Origin: Anammoximicrobium sp964645045
GTDB taxonomy: Bacteria > Planctomycetota > Planctomycetia > Pirellulales > Pirellulaceae
Assembly: GCA_964645045.1 (NCBI GenBank)
Contig: CAZXYZ010000061.1
Coordinates: forward strand, 1-64,000
DNA: 64,000 nt
Direction of reading: 5' to 3'
The stretch's first letter is position 1. Every line of letters begins with the position of its first letter. A program made the translations under genes and the position numbers. Of this stretch, positions 50,146 through 58,756 are shown piece by piece. Below the pieces are notes generated by a model. The model did not search any database. It worked only from the letters and a program-made list of their open reading frames with translations, and had not been told where the DNA came from.

Positions 50146-50553
50146 ATGCTATTCAACAAGGATCGCAAATTCGCAACAACCGGCGCAGGCCGGAAGCTAG
50201 AACTGACTCCGCGCCCCCGCCTAAAACTTCGCGAGGAGCAAGATCGAGAATGGGAAAAGCACAAGAAAACCCCGCGATCCCGGTTCGCTGTCCTCGTGAC
50301 GGACGAAAACGGCGACACGTCCTACGTCCAAGCCATCGGCGCCGAGCGGCTGGGCAGGCCGGCGAGGGACCAGGAAAGCGAACCGGAGACGCGATGGAGC
50401 AAGGTTGACTCGCCCAAAGCATGGGCGGGACATTTCGGCGTCAGCGCTCGCACGTTCACCAGGTGGATTAAAGCCGGCAAGATCCGCGTGAAGGTGATAG
50501 ACCCCAAGAACATCATGGTCGATTTGCGAGACATGCCGACGTTGAAACGCTAA
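50146..50553 (+). CDS. helix-turn-helix DNA-binding protein
   Basis: A 135-residue basic protein. The C-terminal third (SPKAWAGHFGVSARTFTRWI then KAGKIRVKVID) is a MerR/excisionase-like helix-turn-helix. The N-terminal part is charged and without a family. GGGAG nine bases before ATG 50146 fixes the start. It lies behind the integrase and before a terminator, so it may control excision or repress element genes. Confidence 0.7.
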   Translation: MLFNKDRKFATTGAGRKLELTPRPRLKLREEQDREWEKHKKTPRSRFAVLVTDENGDTSYVQAIGAERLGRPARDQESEPETRWSKVDSPKAWAGHFGVSARTFTRWIKAGKIRVKVIDPKNIMVDLRDMPTLKR

Positions 50554-50588
50554 GAAATCTTCGACCAGATCTAACCAGAAGTTACCAC

Positions 50589-50631
50589 AAGTGGACAACA
50601 GGCCGCCTTGCCTGTTGGCCACTTTTTTTTT
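50589..50631 (+). terminator. Rho-independent terminator
   Basis: AAGTGG...AACAGG pairs with CCTGTT...CCACTT, ending in nine T residues. It closes the integrase-HTH transcript ahead of the replication genes. Confidence 0.85.
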
Positions 50632-50649
50632 GCGCGTAGACTTCCCGCC

Positions 50650-50856
50650 ATGAACGCTACATCAACACTGTTGACGCCGTTGGAGGCAGGCGAGTTACTC
50701 CGCCTACCAAGCCGGCGAGTTGTGCGACTGGCGAAGGCCGGAGGCATCCCGCACGTTCGCTTGCCCGGTGACGAGTACCGTTTCCGCGAAGTGGACCTGT
50801 GGCGATGGGTGGATGAACATCGACAGCCGACGGAAGGGGTGACCGATGCCAAGTGA
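50650..50856 (+). CDS. excisionase-like HTH protein
   Basis: A 68-residue MerR-type winged helix protein of the excisionase family: LLTPLEAGELLRLPSRRVVR and HVRLPGDEYRFREVDLWRWV. Such proteins bend att DNA to promote excision, or regulate transcription. It overlaps the next gene by 11 bases. It comes directly after the terminator, at the head of the replication operon. Confidence 0.82.
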   Translation: MNATSTLLTPLEAGELLRLPSRRVVRLAKAGGIPHVRLPGDEYRFREVDLWRWVDEHRQPTEGVTDAK

Positions 50857-51115
50857 CACCCGCGAATATCTGACCGTCAAGCAGTTGGCCGATTCACTTG
50901 GATGCGACCCGGCAAAAATCTTGCTCTGGATTCACAAGGGCGAACTGCAGGCCGTGAACATTGCCGAGCAAGCCACCGGGCGGCCGCGCTGGCGAATCCC
51001 GCGGGAAGCATGGGAGGCGTTCCAGTTGGTTCGCTCGAATCGGGCCGGGGCTCCCGTGGCACAACATCGACGGCGACGGCGGCCGGACGATTCCCGCGTA
51101 ATCAAGTTCTATTGA
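50846..51115 (+). CDS. second excisionase-like HTH protein
   Basis: An 89-residue relative of the preceding protein: YLTVKQLADSLGCDPAKILL and PRWRIPREAWEAFQL, with a basic tail (HRRRRRPDD) for DNA contact. Its start lies inside the upstream gene (11-base overlap), so the two are co-translated. Two adjacent paralogues suggest one for excision and one for regulation; which is which cannot be told. Confidence 0.8.
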   Translation: MPSDTREYLTVKQLADSLGCDPAKILLWIHKGELQAVNIAEQATGRPRWRIPREAWEAFQLVRSNRAGAPVAQHRRRRRPDDSRVIKFY

Positions 51116-51182
51116 GGCGCAAAAGTTGGGCACGTTGCCACCGCCAAGAAGCAACGTGCCCAAAGTAAACGGAACCAAGAGC

Positions 51183-53519
51183 ATGATAGCCACCGAAGGA
51201 AACCCGGTCAAGGAAGCCGCCCTGCAGCATGCCGCAATGGGCTACCCCGTATTTCCATGCCGCGAGAATGACAAGAAGCCTGCCACCGAAAACGGATTAC
51301 TTGACGCGACAACCGACCCGGAGCAAATCGCGAGATGGTTCGACGGGCCGGGGGCAAAACAGAATCTTGCCATCCGCACAGATGGCTTGTGCGTGGTCGA
51401 CGTGGACGGCCAAGAAAACCCCTTTGTGCTTATGCTGGCGACCCCGCCGCTAAGACCGATCTTGCAGGCCCCGCTACAGCACACACCGCACGGAGGGAAA
51501 CATTTCGTTTGCCGGCAGAACGGCCAAGTTCTGCGCAACACACAAAGCAAGATTGCGCCCAAGGTGGACACCCGCGCAGATGGCGGGTACATCCTGGTTC
51601 AACCATCGGAGATCGACGGGAAGCGATACCACTGGGAGCGACCGCTAAGGCCGGTTGCAGAGTTGCCCGTTGTCCCATCTTGCATTGCCGAGAAGCAGGC
51701 CGCCCGGAAATCAAAGCCGGCATCAGGCCCGACGCGAGTGGAGCTAATTGAACGTTGCTGGCGATACGTTCAGAAAAAGCCGGACGCGATAAGTGGCCAG
51801 GGGGGGCATGATGCTACGTTCACCGCGGCTTGCGAGTGTTTCCGGTTCGGACTGACGGACTCCGAAGCCGGCGAAGTTCTTCGCCGTTTCAACGGCACCA
51901 AGACGGGCGGAGAGCAATGGACGGAAAAAGAGCTTGACCACAAGCTGCAAGACGCGAGGGACGAAGTAACCGCAGCTGGCGAGTTCGGATCAAAAGGCCA
52001 GCAACAGCCCCGCAAGACACGAAGCAATGGCACCAAGAATCGGATAACCGCAAAATCAAAAAGCATGCCGCCGGCAGAAAATGGAATCGAGCCGATTTGC
52101 ACCCCCAAGGGCACAACCGAGGCAATGAACGCGCGACGGTTCGCGGTCCGGTTCGGGCCGGATGCCCGCTACGTCGAGCCGTGGAACAAGTGGCTTACTT
52201 GGGACGGCAAGCGATGGAGGATTGACGACTGCCGCGCGGTCGATGCAATGGCCAAAGAGATCGGCCGAGAGCTGTGGAAAGAGCACGAAGAATTGACGGC
52301 CGACATGGATTCCGAGGAAGATAATTCCGCCATCAAGCAGATGGCTGCATTTTGCCGAGCCTCGAATTCTGACCACGGGCTGCGAGCGTTGTTAGCGATC
52401 GCCCGTAGCGAACCGGGTATCCCCGTCCTTCCGTTGTCCCTTGACCAAGACCCGTGGTTGTTCAACGTCGAGAACGGCACCATCGACCTGCGCACGGGAA
52501 AGCTACGACAACACGACCGCGCCGACCGCATAACGAAGCTGGCGCCGGTCGAGTTCCAAGACGGGGCGGACTGCAAAACGTGGTCCGAGTTCTTGGAAGC
52601 GATCTTGCCCGATATGGAGCTGCGATCGTTCATGCGTCGGCTTGTCGGCTACTGCTTGACGGGTTCGACCCAAGAGCATGTTTTGCCGTTTCTGCACGGC
52701 GGCGGATCCAACGGCAAGAGTACGTTGCTGGGCGTCGTGTTGGCGTTGCTGGGCACGGATTACGCCATCAAGGCCCCTACCGATTTGCTGCTTGCCAAGA
52801 AAAACGAGGCGCACCCAACGGAGTTGGCGGACCTGTTTGGTAAGCGGTTCGTGGCTTGCATCGAAGCCGAGGACGGCCGCCGACTGGCCGAAAGCCTTGT
52901 CAAGGAACTGACGGGCGGCGACAGGATCCGGGCCAGGCGAATGCGCGAGGATTTTTGGGAGTTCAGCGCGACCCACAAAATTTGGCTGGGGGCGAACCAC
53001 AAGCCGCAAGTGCGTGGAACTGACCACGGGATATGGCGACGGATCAAGCTGATCCCGTTCACCGTGACGATCCCCGACGACAAGCAGGACAAGGAATTGC
53101 CGGTCAAGCTGCTGGGTGAACTGCCGGGAATTCTGAACTGGGCGTTGCAGGGGTGCCAGGAGTGGCAGCGGTTCGGACTGGGCGAACCGTCGGCCGTGAA
53201 GGAAGCAACCAACGAGTACCGCACGGAAATGGACGTCCTTGGCGACTTCATAGCCGAGCGATGCATTGAGCAAGACGGTCTGATCGAATTCGCCAGCGAG
53301 CTTTACCACGCTTACGCCGCATGGATTACAGAGCGAGGCGAGCGGCCGGTTAGCCAAACCCGGTTTGGCACGCAACTGGAAACGCGCGGATTCTCAAAGG
53401 ACCGTGACACGTCCAGCGGGAAAATTACGCGGCTGGGAATTCGACTTCGCAAGACGACAACGGTAATGGACATGCCCAAGGACATCGCACGCGAGCCAGG
53501 GGGCGAACATGGTTTCTGA
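51183..53519 (+). CDS. primase-polymerase / SF3 helicase
   Basis: A 778-residue replication protein. Residues about 5-175 are a bifunctional primase-polymerase domain (MGYPVFPCRENDKKPAT, LCVVDVDGQENPF, GGYILVQPSE). About 400-500 is the D5_N/P4-type linker, and from about 500 a superfamily-3 helicase with Walker A GGGSNGKSTLLG and later WLGANHKPQV. It would unwind and prime the element's own origin, as P4 alpha and SaPI replicases do. ATG 51183 is the plausible start; a TTG at 51126 would add 19 residues. A (CTGAACAGT)n inverted repeat lies at its 3' end. Confidence 0.9.
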   Translation: MIATEGNPVKEAALQHAAMGYPVFPCRENDKKPATENGLLDATTDPEQIARWFDGPGAKQNLAIRTDGLCVVDVDGQENPFVLMLATPPLRPILQAPLQHTPHGGKHFVCRQNGQVLRNTQSKIAPKVDTRADGGYILVQPSEIDGKRYHWERPLRPVAELPVVPSCIAEKQAARKSKPASGPTRVELIERCWRYVQKKPDAISGQGGHDATFTAACECFRFGLTDSEAGEVLRRFNGTKTGGEQWTEKELDHKLQDARDEVTAAGEFGSKGQQQPRKTRSNGTKNRITAKSKSMPPAENGIEPICTPKGTTEAMNARRFAVRFGPDARYVEPWNKWLTWDGKRWRIDDCRAVDAMAKEIGRELWKEHEELTADMDSEEDNSAIKQMAAFCRASNSDHGLRALLAIARSEPGIPVLPLSLDQDPWLFNVENGTIDLRTGKLRQHDRADRITKLAPVEFQDGADCKTWSEFLEAILPDMELRSFMRRLVGYCLTGSTQEHVLPFLHGGGSNGKSTLLGVVLALLGTDYAIKAPTDLLLAKKNEAHPTELADLFGKRFVACIEAEDGRRLAESLVKELTGGDRIRARRMREDFWEFSATHKIWLGANHKPQVRGTDHGIWRRIKLIPFTVTIPDDKQDKELPVKLLGELPGILNWALQGCQEWQRFGLGEPSAVKEATNEYRTEMDVLGDFIAERCIEQDGLIEFASELYHAYAAWITERGERPVSQTRFGTQLETRGFSKDRDTSSGKITRLGIRLRKTTTVMDMPKDIAREPGGEHGF

Positions 53520-53629
53520 ACAGTCTGAACAGTCTGAACAGTTTTTCCTATTCCACACACACACGCGCACACGCACACGCATGCGAGAGCTTAACAGGAA
53601 AAAGCCTTCAGACTGTTCAGACTGTTCAG
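53516..53629. repeat. iteron-like inverted repeat around a Z-DNA-type tract
   Basis: Left arm 53516-53549 holds three GAACAG units 10 bases apart and ends TTTTTCCT. The right arm 53596-53629 is its near-complete inverse. Between them, 53554-53585 is 32 bases of strictly alternating pyrimidine-purine (CACACACACGCGCACACGC and on). Location just behind the primase-helicase gene suggests a replication origin. Confidence 0.7.
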
Positions 53630-53667
53630 GCGAGTGGAACGGAAACCAGAAAAACGGAACCGGAAAA

Positions 53668-54024
53668 ATGAAAACGCAAACCGCCGAAAAACCAAAACCG
53701 AAAACGAAAAGCCCGCTACACGGTCCGGGCTGGTGTCACATCTGCGCCCGGTACACCGGACGAAAATTGACCCTCAGCAAGTTTTTCCGAGGCGGCAGTA
53801 TTCCGGCGTGGGCGATTGTTCATCCGTCATGCAACCACCGCGAGAAGCCGGCGCAGTTTCGGGAGCGGTTGCAACGGTGGCTTGCCGATCGGACGGGGCA
53901 GGCCGTAGCGGGCCACCAGTCGCACGCAGACGCACGCGAGCAGGCCGAGACGATCAACGAGACCAGCGGCGGCAGCGGGCCGCAGACGGGCCGAGAGGAG
54001 CCACCCCCTACCGGCAGGGGTTAG
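53668..54024 (+). CDS. small basic, possibly zinc-binding protein
   Basis: A 118-residue basic protein, PGWCHICARYTGRKLTL near the start with a third Cys in IVHPSCNHREK, suggesting a zinc knuckle. The tail is polar. The frame is open from an ATG at 53509, but that part would be translated from the inverted repeat (EQSEQSEQ, HTHTRTRTR) and is unlikely to be protein. ATG 53668 follows a GGAACCGGA. Function unknown. Confidence 0.5.
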   Translation: MKTQTAEKPKPKTKSPLHGPGWCHICARYTGRKLTLSKFFRGGSIPAWAIVHPSCNHREKPAQFRERLQRWLADRTGQAVAGHQSHADAREQAETINETSGGSGPQTGREEPPPTGRG

Positions 54025-54115
54025 GTTCTTTGGCAGGGGGGGTAGCCTCGCCCTTACCCACCTTCAGTGGGGGCTGTGACGAGAGACAGATTTTGTATTT
54101 CAGGGAGCTAAAAAA

Positions 54116-54889
54116 ATGAAGCTGACCGAAACACGCCGGACGATGATTGACGTACTCGCCAAAACCGACCGCATTTTCTGGCCGGACCGTGCGCCGTTCG
54201 CCATGGCGCGTGAGCAAGTTGCGATGGAACGACGCCGCGAGTTTTTCGCCAGCGGCATCGACTTCACGACCGGGGGACAAGTCGCCGCCCGTCTGGCCGG
54301 GGGCCGACTGCTGGGCGAACTTGAAGCGGCCGGACTGCTGTTGATTTTTCGCCCGACCGGACGGCGCGAGGGAGTTCGCCTTACCGCGCTGGGCGATGCG
54401 GTCACACGCCGCCTTTGTTGCATGCCGACCGTCGCGGAATGTTGGGATCTTCTCCAATATCTGGCCGAGTGGCAGGAATTTTGCGGCCGCGCGTTCCCCG
54501 AACATCTTGCGGCCGGGGTCGAAAAGTACGACGGGAGCGACGAGCAGGCCGAGGAAATCGCCTTGATGCGACAACGGCTTGTCCCGCTTCTGGCCGCGGG
54601 GTACGTCGAAACGGCCGGCGACGGCAACCCGGCTGGCCGATGCTTCTGGTTGAAACTCACTCCCGCGGGACTCGCCGCCCTGGACGGCGCCCCACCAGCC
54701 GACGCGCCCGAAGGCATCGAGTTCAGCCAGGAGGCGGCCGCGCTCTATGAGCGACTATGGGACGCGGCCGGAAGAGACCTTGCCAGGGCCAAGCCGGACA
54801 ACCCGCAAAACCTTTGCCCGCCCGTGGCTTGTTCGCAGGGATGGGGGAGCTTAGCGGCTTGCCTTCGACTATGGGGGGCCGCCCGATGA
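54116..54889 (+). CDS. winged-helix-like hypothetical protein
   Basis: A 257-residue cytoplasmic protein. Parts such as ARLAGGRLLGELEAAGLLLI then RREGVRLTALGDAVTRRL, and LKLTPAGLAALDG, look like two winged helix-turn-helix units. No family is identified. AGGGAGC ahead of ATG 54116 fixes the start. Its stop overlaps the next ATG as ATGA. It probably regulates or marks element DNA; inferred only. Confidence 0.6.
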   Translation: MKLTETRRTMIDVLAKTDRIFWPDRAPFAMAREQVAMERRREFFASGIDFTTGGQVAARLAGGRLLGELEAAGLLLIFRPTGRREGVRLTALGDAVTRRLCCMPTVAECWDLLQYLAEWQEFCGRAFPEHLAAGVEKYDGSDEQAEEIALMRQRLVPLLAAGYVETAGDGNPAGRCFWLKLTPAGLAALDGAPPADAPEGIEFSQEAAALYERLWDAAGRDLARAKPDNPQNLCPPVACSQGWGSLAACLRLWGAAR

Positions 54890-55554
54890 TCGGCCTGCAG
54901 CAGCTTGACGCCGAGACCTTGAAGCCGATCGACCTGGACGGCCTGCAGCCCGTGTTCCCCGGCGATGCGATCCGAAAGGACGCGCGGCTTGCCCTGGACG
55001 ATGAGCAGACGCACAAGCGAAAAGGTACCCACACCGCGGACGATGCAACCCGCATCGGCAAGGCGAAGGACTGCTTGACCATGTTGCCCGGCGACGGTGA
55101 AAGCGTACACGTCTTGTTGAGCGGCCATTTCCGCAACAGCGATTTTATCCCCGCGATTCTGGACCTTGCCGGCGAGCGATGCGAAAAGCTTTCAGTCTGC
55201 ACGTTGGGCTATGACCGCAAGACCTGTAGCACGATCTTGGGAGAACTGGACAACGACCGAATAACCCACCTGTCTATGCTCAGTTGCGTCTATGCTCAGT
55301 CGCACTTCCCCGACCTGCACGCATGGTGGACAGCGGAGCTTGCCCGGCGTGGCTCCCGGCATCTCGCCGCCCGTGTTCACGTCAAGGTAATGGCGTTCGA
55401 CTTCGCAGACGGCCGGCGAATAGCAGTTGAGAGTTCCGCGAACTTGCGATCCTGCAACATGGCCGAGTTAACGACCGTGACCGCGGCCGAAGAACTGACC
55501 GCCTTTCACCACAAGTGGATTGACGAGCTTTTCCAAAAGGCCAGCACGAAATGA
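54886..55554 (+). CDS. phospholipase-D-like protein
   Basis: A 222-residue protein with one PLD-type motif near the C-terminus: HVKVMAFDFADGRRIAVESS then ANLRSCNM, matching HxK(x)nD with a following S/N-rich loop. VHVLLSGHFRNSDFIPAILD is the matching core strand. PLD-like phage proteins may be nucleases. Single-motif members act as dimers. It is coupled at both ends (ATGA overlaps) to its neighbours, just ahead of the small terminase. Confidence 0.7.
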   Translation: MIGLQQLDAETLKPIDLDGLQPVFPGDAIRKDARLALDDEQTHKRKGTHTADDATRIGKAKDCLTMLPGDGESVHVLLSGHFRNSDFIPAILDLAGERCEKLSVCTLGYDRKTCSTILGELDNDRITHLSMLSCVYAQSHFPDLHAWWTAELARRGSRHLAARVHVKVMAFDFADGRRIAVESSANLRSCNMAELTTVTAAEELTAFHHKWIDELFQKASTK

Positions 55555-55904
55555 GCAGACGCCCACAGTCGCCCAAGCACCTGGACGAGACCGCCGCGAA
55601 GAAATGGCGCGAGATGCTGCCGACGTTGGCGGACCAGGAGCCCGGCAGCTTGGACGCGCTGGCCGCCTATTGTTCGGCGTGGAGCCGTTGGACGGCGGCC
55701 GAGGCGAAAGTCCAGGAGCTTGGCCCCGTGGTCAAGTCGCCGCAAGGCTTCCCCGTCCAGAATCCCTACGTGGCGATCGCCGCCCAGGCCCAGCGGCAGA
55801 TGAGGCAATGGGCCAGCGAGTTGAAGTTGACGCCTAAGAGTAAGACACGCCGCAAAGCGAGCGAACAGACAGACCCGATTTTGCGACTGATCGCCAACAA
55901 GTAA
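55551..55904 (+). CDS. terS: P27-family small terminase subunit
   Basis: A 117-residue protein of the phage P27/TerS type: KHLDETAAKKWREMLPTLAD, LDALAAYCSAWSRWTAAEAK and VQNPYVAIAAQAQRQMRQW are characteristic. Small terminases recognise the packaging site of DNA. With no large terminase here, it may redirect a helper phage's packaging motor to the element, as in SaPIs; that is inference. The start overlaps the PLD gene's stop (ATGA). Confidence 0.88.
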   Translation: MSRRPQSPKHLDETAAKKWREMLPTLADQEPGSLDALAAYCSAWSRWTAAEAKVQELGPVVKSPQGFPVQNPYVAIAAQAQRQMRQWASELKLTPKSKTRRKASEQTDPILRLIANK

Positions 55905-55915
55905 GGAGCCCACCC

Positions 55916-56089
55916 GTGAAGATCGACCCCAAAGTCTGGCAGGCCCTACGCCGCGCCGCCGAACGTGACGACCAGCGGACATACGAGCAACTGCTGACCG
56001 CCTTGGTTGACGCCGCGGTCTGCGATGAGCGCGGCCGACAAGCCGCCCGACTGCCGGTCGACGCGCCGTATCTTCGTTGCCACCGATGA
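55916..56089 (+). CDS. small protein, 57 residues
   Basis: Starts at GTG 55916 with AAGGAG seven bases upstream, and reads KIDPKVWQALRRAAERDDQR then TYEQLLTALVDAAVC, a short helical protein of ribbon-helix-helix look. Tight spacing (11 bases after terS) supports it being real. Its function is unknown; a DNA-binding role is possible. Confidence 0.6.
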   Translation: MKIDPKVWQALRRAAERDDQRTYEQLLTALVDAAVCDERGRQAARLPVDAPYLRCHR

Positions 56090-56161
56090 TGACACCAGCG
56101 GCCGGATCCGGTTCCCACATCGGGCCGACGTCCAGACCGCACTACCCGAGGAGCTTTTCAG

Positions 56162-57031
56162 ATGACCCGAGAGATTTCGATTTACAAGAGCATCGGAAGC
56201 CAGCCAGGCGAATACGGACCCGAGATGCTACGACAGGATCTTGCACTCGCCGCCGGCCAGCCGGTGACGATCCGCCTTAATTCGGAAGGCGGAAACGTGA
56301 TTGACGGCGTTGCGTGCTTCAACATCCTGCGCGAGTACCGCGGCCGAAAGACGGTACACGTCGACGGGATGGCCCTATCCATCGCCTCAGTAATCGCGAT
56401 GGCCGCCGATGAGTTGGTCGTTCCCGAGAATGCTTGGATGATGATCCACAACCCCGCCAACGAAGCGGCCGGCGACGGGGACGACCTCCGCCAGATGGCC
56501 AGCCTGCTTGACGGGATGCGAGACCAGCTCGCCGCGATCTACAGCACCCGGAGCAAGAAGCCCGTTGCCGAAGTACGCAGGTTGATGGCCGCCGAAACCT
56601 GGATGACCGGACGGCAGGCCGTTGAAGCGGGGTTCGCAGATCGCACATCGGCACCGTTGGCGATGGCTGCGACGTTCGACGCGCGACGATTCAGGAACAG
56701 CCCGAAGCAATCCCCCATTCCGCAGACCTTCGAGGCACACGTGCAACTTGCGATGGCGCGCGGACTGAACAAATCGCAGGCCGTCCGCGCCGTTGTGATC
56801 GAGCATCCCGCCTTGCACGCCGCCTTTGTCGCCGCGGCCAACGGCCGGCAGCCCGTCGCCGCCAAGGCCGTCAAGCAAACGGCTACCGCCTCCAAAGGCA
56901 AAACGTGGCCGGAGATCGTCAAGGCACTGGCCCGCCACAACGGATGGAGCTTTTCCCGCGCCGCACATGAAATTGACGAGATCGAACCGGACCTCCGGCA
57001 GCAGTACATCCAGGCCGCCAACGGCCGCTAA
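56162..57031 (+). CDS. ClpP-like phage head maturation protease
   Basis: A 289-residue S14-family protease. The first 180 residues have the ClpP fold: VTIRLNSEGGNVIDGVACFN, catalytic Ser in GMALSIASVIAMAADELV, His in WMMIHNPA. The extra C-terminal part (about 190-289) is basic and helical. In phages this enzyme trims scaffold and capsid proteins. AGGAG precedes ATG 56162. No capsid gene follows, which is unusual and suggests it acts on a helper phage's head, or that the element is decayed. Confidence 0.85.
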   Translation: MTREISIYKSIGSQPGEYGPEMLRQDLALAAGQPVTIRLNSEGGNVIDGVACFNILREYRGRKTVHVDGMALSIASVIAMAADELVVPENAWMMIHNPANEAAGDGDDLRQMASLLDGMRDQLAAIYSTRSKKPVAEVRRLMAAETWMTGRQAVEAGFADRTSAPLAMAATFDARRFRNSPKQSPIPQTFEAHVQLAMARGLNKSQAVRAVVIEHPALHAAFVAAANGRQPVAAKAVKQTATASKGKTWPEIVKALARHNGWSFSRAAHEIDEIEPDLRQQYIQAANGR

Positions 57032-57128
57032 CAATTCACCCCGCCCGCCGCGTGGCTGCTGGTTTGGTTTCGGCCAGCAGTCACCGGCGAGGCGGTTTTC
57101 ACCCGAAACCAACGAGACCAAAGGATTG

Positions 57129-58049
57129 ATGATCATGCCTCGAATTTACAACCGACCCCAGACCCAGACCCCCGCCGCCGAGCCCGAACACGTGGCCCTG
57201 CACCAGGAGCCGCCCGCCCAGCCCCCGCCGCGGCCGAAGGCCCAGCCGGTGACCACGCCGCCCGTGGTCGTGACGACGCCGGAAGTACAGGCCATCCTCG
57301 ACCGCCGCGCGAAAGAATCCAGCCTCTTGCTGGACGCCGCAGAGCAAGTGCTGACCGCGATTGCCCGCGGTGAATCCCCGACCGCCGAGTCTCAATCCTT
57401 GCTTGTGTCTATGGGGTTCGTCGCCGCCCGACGGGACGCCGAAGTCGTTCGGCTCAAACGCGTCCTTTCGTGGCAGGCCAAGACAGGCACCGCCGAAGAG
57501 CGCGACCAGGCACGCCAGGCCGCCGAGACCGCCGCGACCGAACTCGCCACCCGTGGCCCGGAGATCGAACAGCAGATTGCGGCCTTGCACCGCGAACTGG
57601 CCAAGTTGGAGAGCGAAGCCGCCCAGACTCAGAAGATTACGGAACAGCAAACCGCCGCGGTCAAATCGCTCCGCTGCCGGGAGCTACTCCCGGTGCAGCT
57701 CCAGCAGGAACTCGACGACGCCCAGATCCGGCACCGCGACGGATACGCCGCCCGAATCCGCGATCTCCGCGGACAGATCGAGTTGACCGAGCGGTTGTGC
57801 GCGATGAAGCCGCCCTACAACGAAGCGACGGGCTACGCCGAGCAGTTAGGGCTTCCCTGTTTTCAGCGAGTGCGAACCGGTCACGATTCAGCCGTTCCTA
57901 CGATAGTTGACGTGGCCGGCTGGAATCGCCACCTGGACGAGCGGCGTGCGGCCGATGAGGCTCTGCAGCCCGAGCTCGAGCGACTTGAAGCCGAAGCCAC
58001 GCCGCTGATCGAGAAGCGGGAGACGTTGCTTTCGTTCTACGTCCGATGA
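57129..58049 (+). CDS. coiled-coil, scaffold-like protein
   Basis: A 306-residue protein. An N-terminal Pro/Gln-rich stretch (about 1-50) precedes a long coiled coil (about 55-190, EEQRDQARQAAETA-type heptads) and a C-terminal domain of unclear fold (about 195-306) ending in a second helix. AAAGGA precedes ATG 57129; the open frame from 56826 is not used. Its place just after the head protease is that of a scaffold protein; this is suggestive only. Confidence 0.6.
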   Translation: MIMPRIYNRPQTQTPAAEPEHVALHQEPPAQPPPRPKAQPVTTPPVVVTTPEVQAILDRRAKESSLLLDAAEQVLTAIARGESPTAESQSLLVSMGFVAARRDAEVVRLKRVLSWQAKTGTAEERDQARQAAETAATELATRGPEIEQQIAALHRELAKLESEAAQTQKITEQQTAAVKSLRCRELLPVQLQQELDDAQIRHRDGYAARIRDLRGQIELTERLCAMKPPYNEATGYAEQLGLPCFQRVRTGHDSAVPTIVDVAGWNRHLDERRAADEALQPELERLEAEATPLIEKRETLLSFYVR

Positions 58050-58231
58050 GGCGGGAAGTCTGGCCCGTGGCCGCGATCCGTTCCTTTGCGGATGCCAGAC
58101 GGACGCGGTGATCGGCGGAAACGCTGAGCGGGCCAGCGAAGCCGGGGAGGCGGTTTCCGTTGGTGGTTTCCGCCTGCCCCGGCGTTTTCGATTTTGTTGT
58201 TTCTCAGTTTCACCTTTTGGAGGTTCCGAAA

Positions 58232-58459
58232 ATGCCTGTTTCCGTTTCTATCCCGATCGCCGCGAGCATCCCCGCCGAGGGGCTGCACATGAGCGAAGAA
58301 TTGACCATCGCGGATTTCTCGCCCACGTCGAAGGACACGATACGCCGAGTTTTCGCCGGCATGCTGGACGCCAGCACAACGCTGGCCGGCGGCGCGCCCG
58401 TGAACAGCCCCGCCCGCGCCCTGGAATGGATCGCGGAGCAAGTCGCCGCGGGGGAGTAG
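58232..58459 (+). CDS. small hypothetical protein
   Basis: A 75-residue protein (HMSEELTIADFSPTSKDTIR, then RVFAGMLDASTTLAG). TTTTGGAGG seven bases upstream of ATG 58232 is a strong ribosome site. No family is recognised. It is the last gene before the terminator, so it closes the element's late operon. Confidence 0.6.
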   Translation: MPVSVSIPIAASIPAEGLHMSEELTIADFSPTSKDTIRRVFAGMLDASTTLAGGAPVNSPARALEWIAEQVAAGE

Positions 58460-58486
58460 AACACGTCGGCTTGTGGCCGGCATGTT

Positions 58487-58525
58487 GCGGCGGGTGTTGC
58501 TGGTGGCCCCCGCCGCGTTTTTTTT
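58487..58525 (+). terminator. Rho-independent terminator
   Basis: GCGGCGGG pairs with CCCGCCGC, followed by G and eight T residues. It ends the element's rightmost operon. Confidence 0.85.
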
Positions 58526-58617
58526 CACGTTTAGACAGAAGGCCCCGTTCCATGCTGACGCTTTCCCGCGGCCGACGAGCCGACAACGGCCGAACTGTTC
58601 ACCCGTTCACGCAAGAG

Positions 58618-58636
58618 CGGTTGTCAGTGACAACCG
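58618..58636. promoter_or_regulatory. integrase arm-type sites, right
   Basis: CGGTTGTCA and TGACAACCG form an inverted pair one base apart, 120 bases left of attR. They match the four TGACAACC copies near attL. Confidence 0.65.
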
Positions 58637-58756
58637 GAAACGCCATTTCAGCCCCGTTTTCGCAAACGTGGCACGTTGGCCCGAAGGCCGTTTGAGCCCT
58701 GAAAACACCGGGTTTTCTTGTGTTTCCCGCAAGTGGCGATAACCGGCAAATATCCT

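Noticed and set aside
53509..53667. N-terminal extension of the small basic protein
   Set aside because: It would encode low-complexity EQSEQSEQ and HTHTRTRTR from an inverted repeat; the ATG at 53668 is more likely.
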